A stretch of DNA of 64,000 bases from Clostridiales bacterium. Its GTDB lineage: Bacteria; Bacillota; Clostridia; Christensenellales; Borkfalkiaceae. Shown piece after piece: positions 7,414-14,983 of this stretch. Numbering within the stretch: position 1 is the stretch's first letter; every line of letters begins with the position of its first letter. The stretch is taken from the NCBI GenBank assembly GCA_015055805.1, contig SVHN01000002.1, positions 1-64,000 of the forward strand, given 5' to 3'. The notes beneath the pieces are model-generated. The model ran no database searches, had not been told where the DNA came from, and saw only the letters and a list, made by a program, of their open reading frames with translations. A program made the translations under genes and the position numbers.

Positions 7414-9092
7414 GAGTAGTTGTCGGGCAAATCATTCTCAAACAACACCACGTCACCTTCAGCCATAATCTGGTTGAGAAGATCGTTGCCTTTGTTTAGG
7501 GTTTTGGCAAACTTAATGTTGTCGGTACTCATGCCGCCGTCTTTAAGTCCGTTTATAAGCATCTCCGCGTTGTGCTTGCCTATTACTATGACGATATCAG
7601 CGTGTTTAGCAAGGGTTTTACCAAATTCAAGGTTTAAGACGTTTTCCATTTTACCGAGTTCGACAAGCCCTGGTGTCAATACGATTTTTCTGCCCTCGAA
7701 AGTATCAAGCACTTCCATTGCCGCTTTTACGCCGTCCTCGTTAGAGTTATAACTGTCGTCGATTATGACTATATTTTTATTGTTGGGCATAAGTTCTAAC
7801 CTATGACCTATCGACTGTATTCTGCTTATGCCAGCCGCTATTTCCGTGCTTGTGAGCCCGATTTTATAGGCAACGCCTGCGGCAAGACAAATGTTTCTTA
7901 CGCTGTGTTTACCGAGAAGTACGGTTGAACACTCGACGGGTTTTTCGCCCTTTATATTGAGCATAAACGACATACCTTTGACGTCGGTTTTAATATCGGT
8001 CGCGGTAACCAAGTTATCGTCGCCACTAATACCAGTAGAATATTTTTCGCCGTCAAACTTATGATAGAGTTCTTGGGCGTTAGGATTATCGGCAGAGAAA
8101 ACACCCACACCGTCTTTATCCATGTATTCAAAGAGCTCGAACTTAGTTTTCTTAATGTTTTCTAAACTTCCGAAAGTTTCTAAGTGCTGATTGTTTACGC
8201 CTGTCAATATTCCGTAGTTAGGCTTAACTAGTTTTGATAGGGATTTAATATCGCCGACGTTTCTTGCGCCCATTTCTGCGATAAATACGTCGTGCGTACT
8301 ATCAAGCGATTTTAAAGTTATTGCTATTCCCAAAGGCGTGTTATACGATTCGGGGGTAGCAAGCACTCTGTACTTTTGAGAAAGCAAGGTCTTTAAGATT
8401 TCCTTGACCGAAGTCTTTCCAAAGCTTCCTGTAATACCAACTTTTATAACGCTTGACTTAGCAAGTTTATTTTGCGCTACACGAAGATGGTGTCTACGCA
8501 TAATCTCTTCAAACGGCTCGTTTAAGCAATAGGCAACGAACAGCAGCACAGGCGTTAAAATCGGGGTTGCGCATATAAGCGAATACCTTAACAGCGCGAC
8601 CATCGTGGCACCTATTTTAAAGGCTAATAGGTTTATAAGCGTTATAAACCCAAAAGTAAACGCGAATAGAACTAACATATAAGTTATGCAAAGTCTAACC
8701 AGTCTTTTGGTCTTTTTTAGTGGGACTTTTGCATTTACTGCGCTTTCAGATTTAATGTATAAAAGAGTGAACAGAATATAAGAAATAAACCCGACGTACG
8801 AACCTATACCCTTACCGATTAGCGGAATAGGCGAAAAGCAAGTGTTTAGCACGCAGAAGAACAGAAAACCTAAAAGGCAGAGCAGCATAAGCCTTGACAT
8901 ATACGGCGTTTCTCTGTTACCCAGCCACTTAAAGTATCTAGTTCCGTGATAACCGCATTGTTGAAGAACGAGTAAAAACTTCATACTCGCAAAGTAAAGT
9001 AATACGGCGTTTGCCGCGCTCATTATTAAATATACGGCTAGCTGCGCACCTGTAAACAACTCGCCAAAGGTCTGTACGCTTGATGGAAACAT
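7410..9092 (-). CDS. Membrane-anchored MurF-like Mur ligase
   Basis: Protein of 560 residues. The first 200 residues hold about six hydrophobic helices, which normal MurF lacks. A cytoplasmic Mur-ligase core follows, with the ATP loop GITGSFGKTSVK near residue 218, the central-domain signature YNTPLGIAITL, the AEMGARNVGDI block and the C-terminal-domain motif DDSYNSNEDGVKAAM. These are MurF features, the enzyme adding D-Ala-D-Ala to the UDP-MurNAc-tripeptide. The N-terminal substrate-binding domain of canonical MurF has been replaced by the membrane domain, so the substrate may be lipid-linked or altered. The neighbouring ddl gene supports a D-Ala-D-Ala-related role. Not certain whether it is the essential MurF. 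Confidence 0.75.
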   Translation of the reverse strand: MFPSSVQTFGELFTGAQLAVYLIMSAANAVLLYFASMKFLLVLQQCGYHGTRYFKWLGNRETPYMSRLMLLCLLGFLFFCVLNTCFSPIPLIGKGIGSYVGFISYILFTLLYIKSESAVNAKVPLKKTKRLVRLCITYMLVLFAFTFGFITLINLLAFKIGATMVALLRYSLICATPILTPVLLFVAYCLNEPFEEIMRRHHLRVAQNKLAKSSVIKVGITGSFGKTSVKEILKTLLSQKYRVLATPESYNTPLGIAITLKSLDSTHDVFIAEMGARNVGDIKSLSKLVKPNYGILTGVNNQHLETFGSLENIKKTKFELFEYMDKDGVGVFSADNPNAQELYHKFDGEKYSTGISGDDNLVTATDIKTDVKGMSFMLNIKGEKPVECSTVLLGKHSVRNICLAAGVAYKIGLTSTEIAAGISRIQSIGHRLELMPNNKNIVIIDDSYNSNEDGVKAAMEVLDTFEGRKIVLTPGLVELGKMENVLNLEFGKTLAKHADIVIVIGKHNAEMLINGLKDGGMSTDNIKFAKTLNKGNDLLNQIMAEGDVVLFENDLPDNYS

Positions 9093-9097
9093 CTCTT

Positions 9098-9805
9098 CTA
9101 CGAGAGTAAAAACTCTCTAACCTCCGTATTGAATTTGGCGCATTTATCAATAAAGCAAAAATGCCCTGCGCCCTTTATGAATATAAGCTCGGAATTTTCT
9201 ATGCCACGATAAAGCCGTTTCGCCATATACGGCGGAGTTTCCCTATCGTTAGCACCGTTAATCACGAGCGTTTTATTTTTGATTTTACCTAGCACGCCGT
9301 CAAGATACTCGTTTACTATCAGTTTAAAACTCTCTTTCATAATCGGCGATAATTGCTGATAGTCGGGGGAATAAAAGCGTACGAGTTTTTCTTTTGGCAC
9401 AAAAGTTTTAAGCACCTTAAAAACTGTTTTTTTAGTCGCTCTTTTTAACGACGGTCTAGGCTTTAGCCCAGCCGCGCCCGTAAGCACGATTTTATCGAAA
9501 AGTTCGGGGTCTTCCGCCGCGCCTTTTACGGCTATTCTTCCACCGAACGAGTGGGCTATAACCGACGGTTTTTTAAGGTTAAATTTATAAAGGTATTCCT
9601 TAACTTCTAAGAGATAGTCGCTCAATGCATAAGGAAAAGGCATGCCTTGATTTTCGCCGAACCCTTTAAGGTCTATGGCGTGAACGTCAAAGTCCCTAGA
9701 AAAAAACGGGATTTGCCTATTAAAGCTGCGCTTATCGGCAAGGTAGCCGTGCAAAAATAACAGACTTTTTTGCTCGTTAGTAAAAACCTTACTCTGGTTT
9801 TTAAT
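9098..9805 (-). CDS. Alpha/beta-hydrolase with probable AUU start
   Basis: Serine hydrolase-like protein of about 235 residues. The oxyanion motif LFLHGY is followed by VIAHSFGG carrying the nucleophile Ser, an acid residue region NGANDRETPP, and a late His in KGAGHFCF, so the catalytic triad is complete. No ATG, GTG or credible TTG start covers the N-terminal strand. The TTG at 9754 would remove the strand before HGY and lacks a ribosome binding site. Upstream, AAGGAG inside the last codons of rimI is followed after 5 or 8 bases by in-frame ATT codons (9808 or 9805), giving a natural N-terminus. Translation is probably coupled to rimI. The substrate is unknown. Confidence 0.7.
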   Translation of the reverse strand: MKNQSKVFTNEQKSLLFLHGYLADKRSFNRQIPFFSRDFDVHAIDLKGFGENQGMPFPYALSDYLLEVKEYLYKFNLKKPSVIAHSFGGRIAVKGAAEDPELFDKIVLTGAAGLKPRPSLKRATKKTVFKVLKTFVPKEKLVRFYSPDYQQLSPIMKESFKLIVNEYLDGVLGKIKNKTLVINGANDRETPPYMAKRLYRGIENSELIFIKGAGHFCFIDKCAKFNTEVREFLLS

Positions 9806-9807
9806 AA

Positions 9808-10239
9808 TTATATCTCCTTGACCATAACGACGGCGTTTTCCCCGTCGGAATAATATTTTTTCCTGACCGAAAGTCTTTTATACCCAGCATTTGTGTACAG
9901 TCCGATTGCAGGATTATTAGACTCTCTCACTTCAAGAAATATCTTGCTTATACTTTTTTCTTTTATAGTATGTTCTGCGATTTTTAATAGATCCTTGCCT
10001 ATCCCTTTTCTACGGTAATTCTTATCCGTTACGATATCTTCGATATCCGCCGTATCAATAGAGAAAGTAAAGGTTACCACGCCGACCAAACTATCGTCAA
10101 AAAATGCGCCGACTGCAAAAAATTCTCTCAAACTAAACGCCGATAAAAGCATATCTTCGTTCCAGCCGTCCGAAAAGTTTTTAGAAAAAAATTCGGCTAT
10201 CGACTTAGCAAAAGAACTGTCCAGCGACTTAAAATTCAT
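9808..10239 (-). CDS. rimI: Ribosomal protein alanine N-acetyltransferase RimI
   Basis: GNAT-fold acetyltransferase of 143 residues. The acetyl-CoA-binding signature RRKGIGKDLL lies near residue 79 and the C-terminal NNPAIGLYTNAGYKRLSVRKKYY is the RimI hallmark. In E. coli it acetylates the N-terminal Ala of ribosomal protein S18; in Firmicutes it is usually found next to the tsa genes, as here. Its start overlaps tsaB by 4 bases, and its own 3' end supplies the ribosome binding site of the following hydrolase. Confidence 0.9.
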   Translation of the reverse strand: MNFKSLDSSFAKSIAEFFSKNFSDGWNEDMLLSAFSLREFFAVGAFFDDSLVGVVTFTFSIDTADIEDIVTDKNYRRKGIGKDLLKIAEHTIKEKSISKIFLEVRESNNPAIGLYTNAGYKRLSVRKKYYSDGENAVVMVKEI

Positions 10240-10844
10240 CGCCCTTCCTCCGCCTGACTTTTCCTAACGTACAGCGGTTCAAGTTTATCTAGGTCAAAAG
10301 TTATCTCATTGTATTTTTCTTCAATCGCCAAGACGTATCCGTCTAAGGTGGATACCACCTGAACGTCTAAACCGCTAATCTGTTCAAAGGATAAGAGTTT
10401 ATAACCGTCTTTAATCTCGTTAAGTTTATCGCGCATTATATACGACGGTTCAAAAACCACCTTTCCGCCGTCGTATCCACAGACGTAAAATCCGTCGTGC
10501 TTAGCGTCGATTACGGCAAGCACTCTCTCGCCTTTTTCATTATACGCAATGGTGTCGAAAGATGTTATAGGCAGACACGGTTTTTTATAGGCAAAGCACA
10601 TTGCTTTAATAGTCGCAACGCCTATCCTTATGCCTGTAAACGACCCTGCGCCTAAAGTGCAAGAAAAAAAGTCCATTTCGTTTAAGGCTACCCCTGCTTT
10701 AATTGCAAGTTCTTCCACTCTTGGCATAAGTTCAACCGAGTGGCGCACCGCGCAGTCCTTATCGAAAAAGGTAAAAAGTTTATCGTCGTTTTTTATTATA
10801 ACGGTAAGATTTTTACCGCTTGTGTCTATTGCAAGATATTTCAT
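10236..10844 (-). CDS. tsaB: tRNA t6A synthesis protein TsaB
   Basis: Protein of 202 residues of the ASKHA fold. It has the N-terminal LAIDTSG and the SFTGIRIGVATIKAM motif near residue 68 that mark TsaB, the non-catalytic partner of TsaD in threonylcarbamoyl-adenosine (t6A37) synthesis on tRNAs reading ANN codons. It overlaps tsaE by 4 bases and rimI by 4 bases. TsaD is not in the window. Confidence 0.92.
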   Translation of the reverse strand: MKYLAIDTSGKNLTVIIKNDDKLFTFFDKDCAVRHSVELMPRVEELAIKAGVALNEMDFFSCTLGAGSFTGIRIGVATIKAMCFAYKKPCLPITSFDTIAYNEKGERVLAVIDAKHDGFYVCGYDGGKVVFEPSYIMRDKLNEIKDGYKLLSFEQISGLDVQVVSTLDGYVLAIEEKYNEITFDLDKLEPLYVRKSQAEEGR

Positions 10845-11236
10845 AGAATAATTCTTCTTTCCTCTTCCGCCGTCTTTAAGATAGTAACCTTTTTTACGCT
10901 ACTAGGCAAAGCGTCTTCAATATTTTCCGCCCACTCTATCAAGCAGATATTATCACCGTTAAAGTAATCGGTAAGCCCTAGCCTTTCAGCGTCTTCACCG
11001 CAAGATAAGCGGTAGCAATCGTAATGATAAATAAACTCGCCGTACACGTTAAGATAAGCGTAAGTCGGACTAGTAACACCGTCTAGCCCAAAGTATTTTG
11101 CAACGCCTTTAACGAACGCGGTTTTGCCTGCGCCAAGGTCGCCCTCTAAAATAACGACGTCGCCTTTTTTAAGGGTTTTTGCATACTCAAACGCTATATC
11201 TTCCGTTTGTTTTTGACTGTTAGAAATATATTCCAT
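10841..11236 (-). CDS. tsaE: tRNA t6A synthesis ATPase TsaE
   Basis: P-loop ATPase of 131 residues with Walker A LEGDLGAGKTAF, the switch motif VTSPTYAYLNVY and the late HYDCYRL block, all typical of TsaE, which drives the TsaB-TsaD complex in t6A synthesis. First gene of the tsaE-tsaB-rimI-hydrolase unit. The upstream ribU ends only 6 bases before it, so read-through from the FMN-controlled transcript is likely. Confidence 0.94.
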   Translation of the reverse strand: MEYISNSQKQTEDIAFEYAKTLKKGDVVILEGDLGAGKTAFVKGVAKYFGLDGVTSPTYAYLNVYGEFIYHYDCYRLSCGEDAERLGLTDYFNGDNICLIEWAENIEDALPSSVKKVTILKTAEEERRIIL

Positions 11237-11242
11237 AACGCT

Positions 11243-11785
11243 TTATATCCGTTTAATAAAACCAGATATCCTTTTATATAAAAGTATAGTAACTATGCTG
11301 ACGGCAACTGCCTTTATGGCGTTAAAGGCTAGAATAAACGCCCAAAGAGAATTAAACCAACTTTCCGCCTCATCACCGAAAAAGAGCGGAAACATTATAA
11401 ATCTGTTGGATAGTAATGCCAAAGCGATCTGAACGGCGCAACCCATTAAAATGGTTATTATTACGGTAGTAAGACCTTTTTTATAGCAGTAAACGATAGA
11501 CGGAATAAGTATATATCCCGATATAACTATAAAGTTTGCTATCTCGCCTATACCGCCGGTCGAACTTTTAGTTAGATATGCGATAAGTTCTTTAATAAAG
11601 CAAGCGGCAACGCCGTACACAGGTCCAAAAATAAACGCTGCAAGCGCAATGAATACGGCGGAAAAATCGAGTTTTAAAAAGGGTGCGGCAGGAAATATAG
11701 GAAATTCCAGCATACTCGTTACGTATGCAAGCGCCGCAAACATAGCCGTTCCGACAAGTCGTTTAGTTGTTGTTATACCGTTCAT
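11243..11785 (-). CDS. ribU: ECF transporter riboflavin-binding subunit RibU
   Basis: Membrane protein of 180 residues with five to six predicted helices. The stretch FPAAPFLKLDFSAVFIALAAF is the usual S-component pattern, in which a KLDFS motif precedes the substrate pocket. Identification as a riboflavin importer rests on an FMN riboswitch directly upstream. The energizing EcfA/EcfT proteins are not encoded here and would be shared from elsewhere, as in group II ECF systems. It heads the transcript that continues into tsaE. Confidence 0.88.
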   Translation of the reverse strand: MNGITTTKRLVGTAMFAALAYVTSMLEFPIFPAAPFLKLDFSAVFIALAAFIFGPVYGVAACFIKELIAYLTKSSTGGIGEIANFIVISGYILIPSIVYCYKKGLTTVIITILMGCAVQIALALLSNRFIMFPLFFGDEAESWFNSLWAFILAFNAIKAVAVSIVTILLYKRISGFIKRI

Positions 11786-11788
11786 AAA

Positions 11789-11815
11789 AACACGCCCCTA
11801 AAAGTATTTTTGGGG
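11789..11815 (-). promoter_or_regulatory. Hairpin masking the ribU ribosome binding site
   Basis: On the minus strand GCGCCCC pairs with GGGGCGT, and the 3' arm contains the AGGGG that serves as the ribU ribosome binding site, followed by a short T-run before ATG. The same GGGGCG string occurs in the 5' part of the FMN aptamer, so CGCCCC could pair with either copy. That is a plausible switch between sequestered and open states. Confidence 0.6.
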
Positions 11816-11857
11816 CGCAAAGCAAACAAAAAACCGCAGCGAAAAACTTCCGCCGTC

Positions 11858-11971
11858 AATTCTTTTCCCATCCGGACTTTAACCGTCGGTTTCGGAAACG
11901 CTCCGAATCAGCCAAAACTAGGCTCGCAGACTTTACTGCCGATGAGGAATTCCACCTCGCCCCAAAGAATT
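11858..11971 (-). promoter_or_regulatory. FMN riboswitch (RFN element)
   Basis: On the minus strand the element opens with AATTCTTT paired to AAAGAATT (P1), followed by GGGGCGAGGTGG, the conserved GCGAGCCT, GATTCGGA/TCCGAA hairpin, ACCGACGGT and the closing AGTCCGGATGGGA. These are the invariant boxes of the FMN aptamer. It controls ribU and probably the tsaE operon behind it, shutting expression when FMN is plentiful. Confidence 0.96.
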
Positions 11972-12023
11972 AATTATTAATTTAAGTATATTGTATTATG
12001 ATTTTAACCTTTTGTAAAGCAAA

Positions 12024-12998
12024 TCAATGCAACTTTACGCTTTTTATTTCAAATCTTTCCACTAGTTCTTGACCGATAGCGTCGGCAAACGGTGAAAGGA
12101 TTCTGTCTACGCCCTGCTTAAACAGTTCCTGTATACTGTCCGCGCGGTCAACGTTTGCAATAACCGATACTTTTTTGTTGCCTTTATATTTATTGATTAT
12201 CTGCATTTTTTCTTTTAAGTCGCTAACCGTTGCTTCGCCGAAAGCAAACACTACGAAAGAAAGTTTGCTCTTTCCAACGATTTTCATGGCGCGTTTAACC
12301 TGTTCTTCCTGAATATCGGTAGCGTTTAATACGACACCCGAACTACCCTTATAAGATTTTGCAATCTTTTTGACCTGTTTACGGAAAGTCTTTATATGGT
12401 CAGGGGTAGTAAGTAGCGACGGTATCATAACCGAAACTTCGTCAACGCCGATTTTAACCGAATCTTTGACGTTGTTTATCTTGCTCTTAAACGAACTTTC
12501 GCCAAACGGGAAGTCTATAATAGAGCCAACGCATACGTTATGTAGTTTGTGCTTTTTTACAATGCGTTCACACGTCGGAAGATATACTGGGGATACCAAA
12601 ACTTGATTAATGGTCAAAGCGTTTGCGTTCAAAAAGATTTTTTCAAGTTCATTTTCAGTAACGCTGTGACGCACGACTACTTTGCCGATTTTACTCATAA
12701 GTTTTCTTATCTGAAACAAGAAAAACTCGTCGCGAAGATTTTCCACCGTGGTATTCATAAGTCTTGCTAGGTCGGGAAACTTTTCGTAAACGTCCTTTTC
12801 AACGCAAGATCTTTCCGCGTCTTTTACCTTATCGACGGCGCTCGTTTCTTTTTTCTTTACAGCCTTTTTTTCCTGAACGGCAGGCAGATTTTCACTCGGT
12901 GCTTGAACTAGTTCTTCGCCCAAAGGTTCGGTAGTTATTAATTCTTTCTTTTCTAAAACTTCAACTTTTTTATTATCTTTCTTTTTCTTTCCTAACAT
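12024..12998 (-). CDS. DeoC-fold protein lacking aldolase catalytic residues
   Basis: Protein of 324 residues. About 85 N-terminal residues are highly charged and lysine-rich; the rest matches the TIM barrel of deoxyribose-phosphate aldolase, as seen in VLVSPVYLPTCERIV, GSIIDFPFGESSFKSK and GVDEVSVMIPSLL. The DeoC Asp in DEVDxV is replaced by Ser, and the strand that should carry the Schiff-base Lys (KTSTG) reads FVVFAFGEA. It is therefore probably not an aldolase and may bind a ligand or partner. The start at 12998 (ATG) is preferred over an in-frame GTG at 13007. It stands alone, divergent from a small membrane protein gene. Confidence 0.65.
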   Translation of the reverse strand: MLGKKKKDNKKVEVLEKKELITTEPLGEELVQAPSENLPAVQEKKAVKKKETSAVDKVKDAERSCVEKDVYEKFPDLARLMNTTVENLRDEFFLFQIRKLMSKIGKVVVRHSVTENELEKIFLNANALTINQVLVSPVYLPTCERIVKKHKLHNVCVGSIIDFPFGESSFKSKINNVKDSVKIGVDEVSVMIPSLLTTPDHIKTFRKQVKKIAKSYKGSSGVVLNATDIQEEQVKRAMKIVGKSKLSFVVFAFGEATVSDLKEKMQIINKYKGNKKVSVIANVDRADSIQELFKQGVDRILSPFADAIGQELVERFEIKSVKLH

Positions 12999-13100
12999 AA
13001 TTATCACCAGCCTTTAATCTAAAAAATTTCAATTATCAACAAATAATATCACTAAACTATTGTTTTTTCGTGTTACACTCTAAAAAAAACGAGGTAACTT

Positions 13101-13361
13101 ATGCAAGCTTTTTTAGCATTTTTGAACGGATTTTTATATACCGCCACCCTGTTTTTGCTGTGTTTAGTATTGGTTGTCGGCACAAAATCGGTCTTGGTTT
13201 TAATAAAATCAAAACTAAGTAAGCACGAAGAAGTCCCAAAAGAAAAACCTTCGCCCAAACCTAAACCACAAAAAAGCGCGCAAAAATCCACTAAGCCCGT
13301 AAGAAGTATTGAAATAAACACCGACGACGTCGATAGAATTTATTTTAAGAAATCGGGCTAA
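13101..13361 (+). CDS. Small single-pass membrane protein, unknown
   Basis: Protein of 86 residues with one transmembrane segment (about 8-35), then a cytoplasmic tail with a Lys/Pro-rich stretch (KPSPKPKPQK) and an acidic end. A GAGG site precedes the ATG. I do not recognise the family. It converges on rsfS with only 8 bases between the stop codons and has no partner on its strand. Confidence 0.6.
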   Translation: MQAFLAFLNGFLYTATLFLLCLVLVVGTKSVLVLIKSKLSKHEEVPKEKPSPKPKPQKSAQKSTKPVRSIEINTDDVDRIYFKKSG

Positions 13362-13369
13362 ATTAAAAC

Positions 13370-13711
13370 TTAGTATTTAGTGGTGTTCGTGTCGTTTCCC
13401 CAAAGGCTTTCGAGATGATAGAAAAGCCTTGTTTCGTCGTTAAAGATGTGAACTAATACGTCACCGTAATCAAGGACAGCCCAACGCCCTTCCCTAACGC
13501 CTTCACGGCGAACGGGGGCAATCCCAAGTTTATCTATCTCTTCTTCGACGTGTTCTATCAACGCGCGCGTATGGGTCATTGATCTGCCGCCTGCAACAAC
13601 GTAATAGTCTGCGACTTCGGTCTTACCCCTTACGTCAATACTGACGACGTCTTCCGCTTTGCGGTCAATGAGTATTTGGCATATTTTTTCAACAAATTCT
13701 TTTGATTCCAT
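13370..13711 (-). CDS. rsfS: Ribosomal silencing factor RsfS
   Basis: Protein of 113 residues of the RsfS/Iojap family, which binds ribosomal protein uL14 and blocks subunit joining under starvation. The family motifs DYYVVAGGRS, the RREG..GRWAVLDYGDVLVHIF block and YHLESLWG are all present. Its ATG abuts the stop codon of the nadD-yqeK fusion, with GAGG in the last codons of that gene. This is the conserved nadD-yqeK-rsfS order of Firmicutes. Confidence 0.95.
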   Translation of the reverse strand: MESKEFVEKICQILIDRKAEDVVSIDVRGKTEVADYYVVAGGRSMTHTRALIEHVEEEIDKLGIAPVRREGVREGRWAVLDYGDVLVHIFNDETRLFYHLESLWGNDTNTTKY

Positions 13712-14851
13712 TTAATTTTCCTCTTTTTTTGACTTTATATAATAATCGTACGCGTTAAGCGTTTCTTCATAAATATACTGTTTTTTGTTTATAAGGTGGA
13801 TTACTTCTTCTTTCAAGCACTCGGTAAAGCACCTTTCAAAATCGTCCTTTTCGTAAAGTTCTCTCAAAGTTTCCACGCCGTCGTAGTCCCTTCCTTCTTC
13901 AAGCATATCGGCAACGAACACCAACTTTCCAAGTAAACTCATATCGGCTTTGCCCGAAGTGTGGTATCTTATAGCGTCGATAATTTCTTGGTCTTGAACT
14001 TTAAGAACTTTTTCTGCAATATACGCGCCTAAAAAGGCGTGAACGACCGGCGCGGGTACGCCGTCTGGCAGATTAAACCCGTCCACGGTTTTATAATCGA
14101 TATACTTTGCCGAGTCGTGAAGTGTACAAGCAGCGACAACCTTTTCTCGGTCCAGACCTAATTCCTTTACCTTTTTTAACGCGCATACGATTACGTCAGC
14201 CGTATGTTTTAGGCGTTTAGTTGGCAGAAGTTTTTTTACGAACTCAACGTATTCTCCACCCGAATAAAGTTTATTCTCTTGTATATACTGCTCAACTTTT
14301 TTATCTAATAACCCGTCGGTAGGTAACTTAAACGCAGAGTACGTTCTTATCTTGGTTGAAGACACCCTTTTACCAACGTAGTTTAGGCGTATAAACGATT
14401 TACCGAAAGTTTTAAGAAAATACCGTTCTTCCGCTTGATAGTCGGTGAAAAAATCTTCCCGACCAAAAACTGCAAGATTACACGACGCTAATACGCGATC
14501 GGGATAACGCCAAGTCTTAAAGTCGGTGAGCATATCACCGCCGCAAATAAAGAATAGTTCGCACTCTTCCCTACCCTTAAAATATTCCACCGTTTGATAG
14601 GTATAACTTTTGCCTTGCTTTTTTATTTCGTAGTCGGAAACTTCTATTTTATCCAGTCCATGAAAGGCAATTTTTAGCATATTCAGTCTATCTTCCGACG
14701 GCGCAGGGGCGTTACTTTTATGCGGTGAAAGATAGGTTGGCATAACGAGTAGTTTATCAAGATTAAGTTCTTCAGCCGCGGAAAGGGCAAGCCTTACGTG
14801 CTCGGTGTGCACGGGGTTGAACGTTCCGCCTAAAATTCCTATCCTTTTCAT
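13712..14851 (-). CDS. nadD: NadD-YqeK fusion: nicotinate-nucleotide adenylyltransferase plus HD phosphohydrolase
   Basis: Protein of 379 residues with two enzymes in one chain. Residues 1-195 are NadD (ILGGTFNPVHTEHV for ATP binding, SSTKIR near 165), which adenylates nicotinate mononucleotide for NAD synthesis. Residues 205-375 are a YqeK-like HD domain (RLKHTADV, LHDSAKY, HAFLGAYIA, RYHTSG), a family known to hydrolyse diadenosine tetraphosphate. In many Firmicutes these are adjacent separate genes; fusion is a known variant. The start at 14851 is chosen for the family N-terminus MKRIGILGG; an ATG at 14869 is possible. No strong ribosome binding site is visible. Confidence 0.92.
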   Translation of the reverse strand: MKRIGILGGTFNPVHTEHVRLALSAAEELNLDKLLVMPTYLSPHKSNAPAPSEDRLNMLKIAFHGLDKIEVSDYEIKKQGKSYTYQTVEYFKGREECELFFICGGDMLTDFKTWRYPDRVLASCNLAVFGREDFFTDYQAEERYFLKTFGKSFIRLNYVGKRVSSTKIRTYSAFKLPTDGLLDKKVEQYIQENKLYSGGEYVEFVKKLLPTKRLKHTADVIVCALKKVKELGLDREKVVAACTLHDSAKYIDYKTVDGFNLPDGVPAPVVHAFLGAYIAEKVLKVQDQEIIDAIRYHTSGKADMSLLGKLVFVADMLEEGRDYDGVETLRELYEKDDFERCFTECLKEEVIHLINKKQYIYEETLNAYDYYIKSKKEEN

Positions 14852-14983
14852 AATGATATTATCGCACATTTTTCAAATAAAATCAATAATTTTATTGCAA
14901 ATCCTAGCTAGCCAACGTAGGTTTTTAGGTATAATTAATCAAAATAAAGGCAAATATTTAATAAAAACACTTTCGAGGTTATT

